Assembly (NCBI GenBank): GCA_964478335.1
Contig: CAYZIC010000090.1
Location: 1-5,903 of the forward strand
Source of the DNA: CAYZIC01 sp964478335
Lineage (GTDB): Bacteria > Verrucomicrobiota > Kiritimatiellia > RFP12 > DVOR01
Direction: 5' to 3'
DNA: 5,903 bases
The notes under the pieces were generated by a model. That model had not been told where the DNA came from. It ran no database searches and saw only the letters and a program-made list of their open reading frames with translations. Below, one piece after another: positions 1 through 5,827 of this stretch (positions within the stretch are counted from its first letter, which is position 1; every line of letters begins with the position of its first letter). A program made the translations under genes and the position numbers.

Positions 1-106
1 CTTTTATAGCCTTAAAAAGAGGAGTTCGTTGAGTTAATCGGCCTGATTTGGCTGGCGCAGCGCGAGGGGTAGATGCGCCCCGCCATCCACATCAGCTCGC
101 CCACAC
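1..106. other. Non-coding tail downstream of the kinase gene
   Basis: This stretch follows the kinase stop codon and holds no supported gene. GGCGCA (54-59) and TGCGCC (74-79) form a 6-bp inverted repeat with a 14-nt loop. An alternative pairing of GGGG (66-69) with CCCC (78-81) is also possible. On the minus strand the hairpin is not followed by a T-tract (the next bases are CAGCCAAATC), so it is a poor candidate for an intrinsic terminator. A 22-codon minus-strand reading frame exists here but has nothing to recommend it. Whether the operon continues past the left edge cannot be judged. Confidence 0.5.
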
Positions 107-1654
107 CTACCCTAATGCGAGGGTCATCGAGAGGCGATGCGAGGCATCATCGAGGTGGTAGGAGAGCGTGAGGTCGAGCTGTTGGCAGAGCTGTGAGACG
201 ATTGCGAGGCCAAGGCCTGCGTGACCGGTGCCGCTATTCACGCCGCCAGATTCCTTGCGCCAAAAGCGGTCTTGGAAATGAGCCAGGTCCTCTTGGGTAA
301 GGTTGTGTGCGGCATTGGAGAGGGTCAAGGTCCACTGGGTGGCGTCAGGAGCCTCTTGAGAAAGCGTCAGGGTAATAGGCAGGTCGCGCGGGGTGGCATA
401 GGTGGCGGCATTGTCAAGGAGGTTGCGCATGACGATGGCGAGCTTTTGGGCGTCGGATTCGATCCAGCAGGGAGCATCGGGGAGCACCACGATCAAATTG
501 GGCAGACGTTTGTGCCAGTCGACAGTGGTGCTGCGGATGAGCTCGGCCCAATCGAAACGCATCTTCACGACTGCGGACGAGGGATTTTTTGCCAAAGCCA
601 GGAGATTGGCGACGACCGCCTGCATGTGGCTGGTGATAGCCTGGGTGTCGATCAAAAAGGTCTGGGCAATCTCGGGATCATCTGGCCACTGCTTGTGCAA
701 ATCACACGCCATTTGCAGTTCGGCCAACGGCGTACGCAGCTCATGGGAGGCGTGAGAGGCAAATTGCGATTCCTGCTCGAGGGCTATTTCCTGTTTGGTC
801 AAATGGGCATTGATGGCATCAACAATCGGCACAAGCTCGATGGGCGTCTTGCCCAGGTCGATGCGCGCGCCGTGGGTTTGGGCGGGCAGGGCGCGGAGCT
901 GGTGATTCATGCGATTAAGCGCACCAAAGCTCCAGTCGATGACGCGTCCCAAAACGGCCCATACCAACGCCAAAATGCCAATCAGCAAGGCCGAAACCAA
1001 GGCCAACTGCCGATAGACGATTGCGTGATAGGGTGCAGTATCACGCACAACCTTCACCGTATAGCCTGTCAAAAGTCGAGGGCAACGTTTCCCGTTGCCC
1101 CGTTGACCAGACTTAGGCTGGAAAGATTTGCCTTGGGGCTTTTGGCCAGGACGAACGCCCTTTTTTGTGTGAGACAGTTCTGAGCGAATCAATGGATCAG
1201 TCAGTCGGATGGTCAGCACGGCGCAGTCTTTGCTTGACTCTGCCCAAACCAGCATTTGTGGCTCTACAGCGGGGAGCTCGCTCCAATTGTGGGGAGCAGG
1301 TGTTGGCTTAACCTTAAAAGAATTGCCCACAGCGATCTTGACCCGATCAAGTGTTGGTGATTGGGAGAGGGTTTCGCGGCCTTTATTCTTGGTCACGCGG
1401 TAAAAAGCCGTGGGCACTTCACCGCCAAAACCGTCGATATCGGGGGGCAAGATTTCGCTGAGGGGCTCTTTGGCACCGACCTCATTGAGTACGAGCGTGC
1501 GCACAATGACCTGCAAGTCTCGGCGTAGGTCGCGATGAATGGCAAACTGTGTGCCTCGAGACAAAAAGATCCCATAGACAATCAAGCCAGCGACCTGCAC
1601 CGAGGCTAGCGCCAGCAAAAAGGAGAAGAGTAAACGGCGGCGAATCGATCTCAT
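107..1654 (-). CDS. Membrane sensor histidine kinase, PmrB/QseC-like
   Basis: Inner-membrane sensor kinase of 515 residues that should autophosphorylate on His and pass phosphate to the response regulator encoded just upstream. Visible parts: TM1 about residues 8-30; a periplasmic region about 33-213; TM2 about 215-237; a HAMP-like linker about 238-290 with the QseC-like run PIELVPIVDAIN; the H-box HASHELRTPL with phospho-acceptor H304; the N-box NLLDNA (411-416); an F-box-like DRFW (462-465); and the G2 box GTGHAGLGLAIV (475-486). The G1 box is unusual: the expected DxGxG is replaced by NAAHN (447-451). The periplasmic region contains a Lys/Arg/Gly/Gln/Pro-rich low-complexity stretch (about 164-190) between two cysteines, C144 and C191. 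A longer frame begins at 1681, but the start at 1654 is preferred. It gives the ATGA overlap with the regulator stop and has GGAGGA six bases upstream. The ligand is unknown. The PmrB/QseC class is inferred from the linker and H-box style and from the PmrA-like box nearby. Confidence 0.92.
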   Translation of the reverse strand: MRSIRRRLLFSFLLALASVQVAGLIVYGIFLSRGTQFAIHRDLRRDLQVIVRTLVLNEVGAKEPLSEILPPDIDGFGGEVPTAFYRVTKNKGRETLSQSPTLDRVKIAVGNSFKVKPTPAPHNWSELPAVEPQMLVWAESSKDCAVLTIRLTDPLIRSELSHTKKGVRPGQKPQGKSFQPKSGQRGNGKRCPRLLTGYTVKVVRDTAPYHAIVYRQLALVSALLIGILALVWAVLGRVIDWSFGALNRMNHQLRALPAQTHGARIDLGKTPIELVPIVDAINAHLTKQEIALEQESQFASHASHELRTPLAELQMACDLHKQWPDDPEIAQTFLIDTQAITSHMQAVVANLLALAKNPSSAVVKMRFDWAELIRSTTVDWHKRLPNLIVVLPDAPCWIESDAQKLAIVMRNLLDNAATYATPRDLPITLTLSQEAPDATQWTLTLSNAAHNLTQEDLAHFQDRFWRKESGGVNSGTGHAGLGLAIVSQLCQQLDLTLSYHLDDASHRLSMTLALG

Positions 1655-2343
1655 GCCTTGTCCTCCGCTTGCGATTGCCACCGATAGCCCTCGCCACGCA
1701 TCGTCTTGAGCTGCTCGGCGGTGGCGGGATTAAGCTTTTTGAGTTTGTTGCGCAAGGCGCAGATATGGACCATGACGACATTATCACTGGCCTCCGAGTC
1801 AGCCGTGTGGCAAGCGCTCAGGAGCTGCTCTTTGGTGACAATCGCACCACGGCGCAGGATGAGCTTTTCGAGGATGGCATATTCTGCGGCAGTGAGCGTG
1901 AGCCCGACTCCGTCAACTTGCACCTCATGGCTCGTGGTATCGATCGAGATGGCACCATCGACGACTCGCGGTGACTTCACGCTATGACTGCGGCGATTGA
2001 GGGCATTGAGACGCGCCACGAGCTCATTAAAGCTAAATGGTTTGGGCAGATAATCATCAGCACCCGACTCCAGTCCAGCAATGCGGTCTGAGGTTTCGCC
2101 CTTGGCCGAAAGAATAATCACATGGGTATTGCGGCCTGCAGCACGCAGCTTTTGCAAGACCGTCAGCCCATCCATGGTGGGCAACATCAAATCGAGAATG
2201 ATCACATCGTAGCTCTGATAGAGAGCAAAGTCAAGCCCCTCACGACCATCGGCAGAGGCATCAACCGTGTGGCCGAGCTTTTCTAAGCCAAGCTGAACCA
2301 TCTTTTGCAGCCGTAGGGCATCCTCTATCAATAAGATTTTCAT
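1651..2343 (-). CDS. OmpR/PhoB-family response regulator, PmrA/QseB-like
   Basis: DNA-binding response regulator of 230 residues, the usual length for the family. The receiver domain (about 1-118) has the acidic pair E7-D8, phospho-acceptor D51 in ILDLMLP, the switch residue S79 in ILSAKG, and K101 in YLPKPF. The C-terminal winged-helix domain (about 128-225) includes LTLTAAEYAILEKL, a recognition-helix region around DNVVMVHICALRNKL, and the wing segment MRGEGYRW. The start at 2343 follows directly from the receiver motif (MKILLIED) and has AGGAG at 2353-2357, nine bases upstream. The gene overlaps the kinase gene by four bases, so the two form a cognate pair. It sits 75 bp downstream of the small secreted-protein gene and probably shares its promoter, which carries a PmrA-box-like element that this regulator could itself bind. 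Family and activation mechanism are secure; the exact subfamily and regulon are inferred. Confidence 0.95.
   Translation of the reverse strand: MKILLIEDALRLQKMVQLGLEKLGHTVDASADGREGLDFALYQSYDVIILDLMLPTMDGLTVLQKLRAAGRNTHVIILSAKGETSDRIAGLESGADDYLPKPFSFNELVARLNALNRRSHSVKSPRVVDGAISIDTTSHEVQVDGVGLTLTAAEYAILEKLILRRGAIVTKEQLLSACHTADSEASDNVVMVHICALRNKLKKLNPATAEQLKTMRGEGYRWQSQAEDKA
1661..1666 (-). promoter_or_regulatory. Shine-Dalgarno site deciding the kinase start
   Basis: GGAGGA on the minus strand lies inside the end of the regulator gene, six bases before the ATG at 1654-1652. It selects this start over the in-frame ATG at 1681, which lies deeper inside the regulator gene. The kinase ATG overlaps the regulator TGA (1653-1651) as ATGA, a typical arrangement for translational coupling. 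Confidence 0.8.
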
Positions 2344-2357
2344 GGTGTCATTCTCCT

Positions 2358-2371
2358 ACTTCAAAAGAAGT
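2358..2371 (-). other. Small AT-rich stem-loop before the regulator RBS
   Basis: ACTTC-TTTT-GAAGT on the minus strand is a 5-bp inverted repeat with a TTTT loop. Its 3' arm directly abuts the AGGAG ribosome binding site (2353-2357) of the response regulator gene. It could modestly affect ribosome access. It also supplies the pyrimidine-rich run that follows the larger hairpin at 2372-2402. It is short and may be chance. Confidence 0.3.
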
Positions 2372-2402
2372 CAAGCCGAGGGGGGAGAGGCCCATCGGCT
2401 TG
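2372..2402 (-). terminator. Hairpin between small gene and regulator; possible attenuator
   Basis: CAAGCCGA (2372-2379) and TCGGCTTG (2395-2402) form a perfect 8-bp stem. Three more G-C pairs (2380-2382 with 2391-2393) can form across a single bulged base, leaving a loop of about 8 nt. In the minus-direction transcript the stem is followed by ACUUCUUUUGAAG rather than a clean U-run, so termination would be partial at best. It lies 16 bases after the small gene's stop codon and 28 bases before the regulator start. It could lower read-through into the regulator and kinase genes or protect the 3' end of the small-gene mRNA. No folding energy was computed. Confidence 0.5.
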
Positions 2403-2418
2403 GTTGGGTGCTAGAGCC

Positions 2419-2865
2419 TTACTTGGCTTGAGCGGTGCAAGTGCCGCAAGTAGGGCACTGCTGGCCACGACGGCCTTGCTTGTTGGGGCGACGGCCTTGC
2501 TTGTTGGGGTGACGGCCTTGCTTCATGCCAGGGCCCTTCTTGCCCTTGGGGCCTTGAGCGGTGCATGCGGCGGCGGCGCATTCTGCGTTGTTAGCCTTCA
2601 TGAATTCCTTCACGTCAGCGGGGAACTTATCGCCGTACTTAGCCTTGAGGGCCTTCATTTCGGCTTGGCGAGCGTCACGGGCGGCTTCGGTCTTTTCCTT
2701 GCAAGCGGTATGCACAGCCTCGATGTCGGCAGCGATGGCCTTGGCTTCATCTGCGGTCAAGACGATTGCAGGCTTTTCTGCGGCAGCGGGTGCCTTAGCA
2801 GGTGCAGCAACAGCAAAGGTGGTGGCAGCGACGAGCAAGAGGCAGGTGGTAAGTAATGTTTTCAT
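2419..2865 (-). CDS. Small secreted basic cysteine-rich protein, function unknown
   Basis: I do not recognise this 148-residue protein. It begins with a clear signal peptide: K3, a hydrophobic core at about 4-19, and a likely cut after AVA (residue 20), giving a mature start APAKAP. Residues about 37-95 look helical and charged and include VHTACKEK, with C55. The C-terminal third is strongly basic and low in complexity, with PNKQGRR repeated in tandem (120-126 and 127-133). It ends in CPTCGTC (137-143). Mature cysteines are C55, C96, C101, C137, C140 and C143, with H52 and H119 as further possible metal ligands. The start at 2865 is chosen over an upstream in-frame ATG at 2940 because it begins a textbook signal peptide and has AAGGA eight bases upstream; 2940 would also lie upstream of the predicted transcription start. 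Its position directly before the two-component genes and behind a PmrA-like box suggests a periplasmic accessory or target of that system, possibly metal- or redox-responsive. That role is inference only. Confidence 0.82.
   Translation of the reverse strand: MKTLLTTCLLLVAATTFAVAAPAKAPAAAEKPAIVLTADEAKAIAADIEAVHTACKEKTEAARDARQAEMKALKAKYGDKFPADVKEFMKANNAECAAAACTAQGPKGKKGPGMKQGRHPNKQGRRPNKQGRRGQQCPTCGTCTAQAK
2469..2523 (-). repeat. 21-bp tandem repeat inside the small secreted-protein gene
   Basis: Two full 21-bp units (2469-2489 and 2490-2510) differ only at their last base (C or T). A third, partial unit follows (2511-2523). In the protein they encode tandem PNKQGRR heptads preceded by a related MKQGRH. 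Because 21 is a multiple of three, gain or loss of units would keep the frame and change only the length of the basic tail. Confidence 0.9.
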
Positions 2866-2900
2866 GGTGGTGTTCCTTTTTGCGTTGGTTAATGTTTTGG

Positions 2901-2919
2901 TCAAGACTCGTTGTCTTGA
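2901..2919 (-). promoter_or_regulatory. Perfect inverted repeat in the leader of the small gene
   Basis: TCAAGAC (2901-2907) and GTCTTGA (2913-2919) are exact inverted copies around a 5-nt spacer. The element lies between the predicted -10 box (2930-2935) and the ATG at 2865, hence within the expected 5' untranslated region of about 55-60 nt. It could be a dyad operator overlapping early transcribed DNA or an mRNA stem-loop. No T-tract follows on the minus strand, so it is not a terminator. Confidence 0.5.
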
Positions 2920-2929
2920 ACTGGGGCAT

Positions 2930-2962
2930 ACTATACACAACCAACCTTAAGATATCCTTAAG
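2930..2962 (-). promoter_or_regulatory. Promoter of small-gene/two-component operon with PmrA-like box
   Basis: On the minus strand the sequence CTTAAGGATATCTTAAGG (2962-2945) contains two CTTAAG half-sites with an 11-bp repeat period, one helical turn, as expected for a tandem OmpR/PhoB-family dimer. It matches the published PmrA-box consensus YTTAAK-N5-YTTAAK at every defined position. Nine bases further on is TATAGT (2935-2930), five of six matches to the sigma70 -10 consensus. No good -35 hexamer is present at 17-bp spacing (AGGATA), and the box covers that position. This is typical of activator-dependent promoters. Transcription would start near 2923. Binding by the neighbouring regulator is inferred. 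Confidence 0.62.
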
Positions 2963-2965
2963 ACA

Positions 2966-2982
2966 ATGCGAAAAGATGCGAA
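2966..2982 (-). repeat. Pair of TTCGCAT direct repeats upstream of the PmrA-like box
   Basis: TTCGCAT occurs twice on the minus strand (2982-2976 and 2972-2966) with a 10-bp period. The second copy ends three bases before the CTTAAGG box. The pair lies between the stop codon of the large gene and the operon promoter. Helical-turn spacing makes it a possible second protein-binding site, but the copies are short. Confidence 0.45.
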
Positions 2983-2995
2983 TATCTGCATAAAA

Positions 2996-5758
2996 TCACT
3001 TAAAATAGAAGATCAAGCCCTTTTTACTCTTATAAATGGGCGTCAATGTTGCGTTGCCGCCCTTCTTGCAGGTCACCGAGAGGACCTGATCCGTCAGTGC
3101 GCCCGTCACCGCCAGCACGCCTTCATCGCCGGCAATCAACCAATGCGAAAAGTATTCGCCATCATCATTCACAAGGGGCACGACAAAGGTCGACGCTTGT
3201 CCCACAGCCACCTGATATTCATCGTCCACCACCGTCACCGTAGCCAAGGCCGCAGGCGTGGCGTCCCACTGCGCAGTAATCGTCGTATCGGCGTTGATAA
3301 TGCGACCGTCTGGCAAAGCGGGCGTAATCGCCCACCCCTTAAAGGCATAGCCCTTGCGCACAGGCTCTGCCAACGCCGGCAAAGCATATCCCGCCAGCAC
3401 CGTTACAGGCTTACCCATCAAGGTCACCGTATGAGTCTGCGCCACCGCAATCGCCGGACGCAACGTCGTGTAAAGCGCATTATACTTGGGGTCTAAGCCC
3501 GCCCACGGATCAGCAGGCCAATTCGGCTGGTTGACACTCAAGCCATAGTACTTGCCATCGCTGCAGTACTCCGCACCATTACCCCAGAGATCATAAAAGC
3601 CTTGAGGACTCACGTAAGTGCGATTGCTACCCGAAACGGCTAGATTCTTTGTGAAATTGCCAGCCCCCAAAGACACCGTCTCGCCCTCCTTGAGCTTGGC
3701 AGCCTCCTTAAATTGGTCGGGCGTGGGCAAGGCAAAGAGCGCACCTGCCGTTTTACCAAAGGTCTCATTGAGCTTAGTCAACAAGGTCGTATGCGTCGCA
3801 CTGACATTGCCAATCGGTTGCGAGTTAGCACGATTGGCCACCGCAGCAGTAGTGTATGGCACGCCAAGGTTGATCAAGAGCCCTTGGCTCGCCTCGTAGA
3901 CACTGAGGTAATAGTCAGAATCTGCGGTGGGGCGTTTGAGCACGAGGTTATTTTGGTTGAATGTCGCCAACGTATCCGTTAAGAGAGTGGCAGGGTCCAC
4001 ACGGCGGTAGTCGAGCGAATAGCTCACCTTGGTCGAATCTTGCTCATCAACCGTACGCGTCAAGAGCGCATAGAGCCCCTCTTGCTTCGCAATGGGCGTT
4101 GACTTGACCGAGGTCAGATCATCGATCGCCGTCGTCTGGGGCGTGGTCTCGATCGCCAAACCAAAGGCTGGGTCGGTCGGTTGCGTCAAATCATAGGTGA
4201 CAGGATCAAGCGCATTGGTGCTAAAGGTCGGATAGATCGTCACATCGCCTATTGGCACCTTGCCAACCATCGTCAATTTGCCGTGCTCCTCAGTCGCCAC
4301 AAAGTCGCTGGAGCTGGTATAGCGCCACGTGACCGTATAGCCCGCTGGCACGATCGTCTCAAAGGTGTAATTGATCGACGTACCCGGCGTCAAGTAGTGA
4401 TCAGCAGGAAAAGCCGGTGTACCCGTAACGCTACACCCGATCAGATTAAAGAGCGAGGCCTGTTGCGTGGCAGCCGTGATGGTCATCGATTCACAGCCCT
4501 CTGGCACCGTAAAGTCACCAGGGTTGGTCGTGGGCAAGGTGTAATCCAAGTCGCGGGGGGCCACGCGAGAAGCCTCCCATTCCTGAAAGGCCACACCCGG
4601 CAGCAAGGGCTTAGTCAGCGTCACCGTATCGCCCGGCGTCACCCATTGAGCAACACCCTCGACCGTGATTGACGCTTGTTTGATCCATTCAGCAGCCACC
4701 ACCGACGTATCGCCCGCAAGCGTAATGGTCAAAGGATTGGCCGTCTCTGTCGAGAGCACGCCACCCGTTGTCACAGACCAGCCACCAAAGGCATAGCCCA
4801 CAGGCGGTTGCGCAGTCACCGTAAAGGTTGACCCCGCATCGTAACGTTGCCCCGCGACTGGCGTTGGTTCAACGGCCACCACGCCCGTCTCTGGTTGCGT
4901 CACAGCAAAGGTATAGGTATCGATCCACTTGGAGGCAATCGTCACTGACGTGACCTCATTGGGCAAAGTCAAATCGCCAGGATTAGACACAGGCAACGCA
5001 AGCGTGGTATTCTCAGGCACCACCGCATCGAGCGACCATCCCACAAACCGCTGATTCGCCTTACCCGTCGCCTCAAGCGTAATCGTCGCCCCCTGATCCA
5101 CCGACGAGGAGTTACCATCGATCGTCACAGCAACCTGCGGCGTTTGGATATCGTAGACCAAACGCATCCCCAGCCAAACCTTAGACCAGGTGGGGGTAAT
5201 CTCCTTAAGCTCCTTGACTTCCGTGCCACTGCGCGTCTTGCCATCAGCACAGACCTCACCCGCATTACCAGTGCAATCATAGAGCCCCTGAGGATTAACC
5301 GAGCCACTGCCAACAGTAGAGGGATACTCACTCATATTGCCCGATGGCGAATTCGCAGCAGCAGCCAACCATTCTTCGGCAGTCGGCAAACGCACCGCTA
5401 CACCAAAAGGTTTCACATAGGAGTTTAGGTAGGCGCTCAACTGACCATCAAATCCCTCAGCCGACCAAGCATCCTTACCAGAGTCATAGTCCACCCCCTC
5501 AGTAATTCCCACCGCTTTGGCCTGCGAGACCAGCGTTTCAAAGACCGAAATGTAGACACCACCAACCTTGACGAAGATCATCTGCGAATCCGAGCACGCC
5601 GCCTTGACCTCCGCCTCAGAGAGATTAGACTTGAGCTCATAGGATGACGACACATCCCCATTGACAATTTTAGCAATCAGATAGTCCAGCGCCAAGAGCG
5701 GTTGCACGAACGCCGCGCAGATCGCCAAGAAAAGAAAAGATTTAATCGTATTCATCAT
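2996..5758 (-). CDS. Large secreted protein with two FGE-like modules and InlB-type repeats
   Basis: Exported protein of 920 residues. A signal peptide spans about 1-23 (K6, hydrophobic 7-22, likely cut near LLA-LD). The first FGE/SUMF1-like module is about 58-203, recognisable from MIFVKVGGVYI, VRLPTAEEW, NPQGLYDCTGNAGEVCADGK (155-174) and the closing GMRLVYD. About four beta-rich repeats follow (208-280, 283-360, 361-434, 437-515), with FVGW, FGGW and FQEW cores and a repeated NPGD(L/F)T(L/V)P motif. A second FGE-like module, about 601-772, has ALPTPDQFKEAA and SPQGFYDLWGNGAEYCSDGK (717-736). A classical InlB/Listeria-Bacteroides repeat (about 775-833, GYAFKGW...ITAQW) and one more divergent repeat (840-911) end the protein. 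Neither FGE-like module has the paired catalytic cysteines near its C-terminal end, so sulfatase-activating activity is unlikely. A binding or structural surface role is inferred. No LPXTG, PEP-CTERM or autotransporter tail is seen. ATG at 5758 (MMNT) is preferred over the frame's first ATG at 5821: GAGGG lies seven bases upstream and the signal peptide starts there. ATG at 5755 is a close alternative. Confidence 0.88.
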   Translation of the reverse strand: MMNTIKSFLFLAICAAFVQPLLALDYLIAKIVNGDVSSSYELKSNLSEAEVKAACSDSQMIFVKVGGVYISVFETLVSQAKAVGITEGVDYDSGKDAWSAEGFDGQLSAYLNSYVKPFGVAVRLPTAEEWLAAAANSPSGNMSEYPSTVGSGSVNPQGLYDCTGNAGEVCADGKTRSGTEVKELKEITPTWSKVWLGMRLVYDIQTPQVAVTIDGNSSSVDQGATITLEATGKANQRFVGWSLDAVVPENTTLALPVSNPGDLTLPNEVTSVTIASKWIDTYTFAVTQPETGVVAVEPTPVAGQRYDAGSTFTVTAQPPVGYAFGGWSVTTGGVLSTETANPLTITLAGDTSVVAAEWIKQASITVEGVAQWVTPGDTVTLTKPLLPGVAFQEWEASRVAPRDLDYTLPTTNPGDFTVPEGCESMTITAATQQASLFNLIGCSVTGTPAFPADHYLTPGTSINYTFETIVPAGYTVTWRYTSSSDFVATEEHGKLTMVGKVPIGDVTIYPTFSTNALDPVTYDLTQPTDPAFGLAIETTPQTTAIDDLTSVKSTPIAKQEGLYALLTRTVDEQDSTKVSYSLDYRRVDPATLLTDTLATFNQNNLVLKRPTADSDYYLSVYEASQGLLINLGVPYTTAAVANRANSQPIGNVSATHTTLLTKLNETFGKTAGALFALPTPDQFKEAAKLKEGETVSLGAGNFTKNLAVSGSNRTYVSPQGFYDLWGNGAEYCSDGKYYGLSVNQPNWPADPWAGLDPKYNALYTTLRPAIAVAQTHTVTLMGKPVTVLAGYALPALAEPVRKGYAFKGWAITPALPDGRIINADTTITAQWDATPAALATVTVVDDEYQVAVGQASTFVVPLVNDDGEYFSHWLIAGDEGVLAVTGALTDQVLSVTCKKGGNATLTPIYKSKKGLIFYFK

Positions 5759-5786
5759 AAGGATACCCTCACTTTCAAATAGAAAC

Positions 5787-5815
5787 ATGATACTTGATTC
5801 CTCGTCAAAAAGCAA
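5787..5815 (-). promoter_or_regulatory. Possible sigma70-like promoter of the large secreted-protein gene
   Basis: On the minus strand TTGCTT (5815-5810) and TATCAT (5792-5787) are separated by 17 bp. The -10 matches consensus at five of six positions and the -35 at three of six. Transcription would start near 5780, giving a leader of about 20 nt that includes the GAGGG ribosome binding site (5766-5770). A TTGACG lies between them, but no good -10 follows it at usual spacing. Confidence 0.4.
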
Positions 5816-5827
5816 GCACAAAGCGAT

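Noticed and set aside
13..94. 22-codon minus-strand frame after the kinase (MWMAGRIYPS...)
   Set aside because: It has no convincing ribosome binding site, no recognisable motif, and a length expected by chance.
221..1183. Long plus-strand open frame (320 codons) opposite the kinase gene
   Set aside because: It lies wholly antisense to a kinase with clear motifs, its product shows no recognisable domain, and open frames opposite GC-rich genes are common.
1306..1320. CTTAACCTTAAA as a second PmrA-like box
   Set aside because: The half-sites have a 6-bp period rather than 11, and the sequence lies inside the kinase coding region.
1655..1681. Nine-residue N-terminal extension of the kinase starting at 1681
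   Set aside because: The start at 1654 has GGAGGA at proper spacing and the ATGA coupling overlap, and gives a normal n-region before TM1.
2404..2856. Plus-strand frame of 150 codons rich in Ala, Leu and Gly opposite the small secreted-protein gene
   Set aside because: Its repeats are the reverse reading of the PNKQGRR repeats. The minus frame has a signal peptide and a ribosome binding site, and the plus frame has no support.
2866..2940. 25-residue upstream extension of the small secreted protein
   Set aside because: It would bury the signal peptide inside the protein and would start upstream of the predicted transcription start. The ATG at 2865 has its own AAGGA site.
2974..2995. Possible terminator just after the large gene
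   Set aside because: Only a 4-bp AGAT/ATCT stem with scattered T runs is present. That is too weak to call, so read-through into the next operon remains possible.
5198..5220. CTTAAG followed by CTTGAC as a regulator box within the large gene
   Set aside because: The spacing is three bases rather than five, the second half does not match, and the position is internal to a gene.
2996..5758. Active formylglycine-generating enzyme (sulfatase maturation)
   Set aside because: Neither FGE-like module shows the catalytic cysteine pair near its C-terminal end, and no sulfatase gene is in the window.
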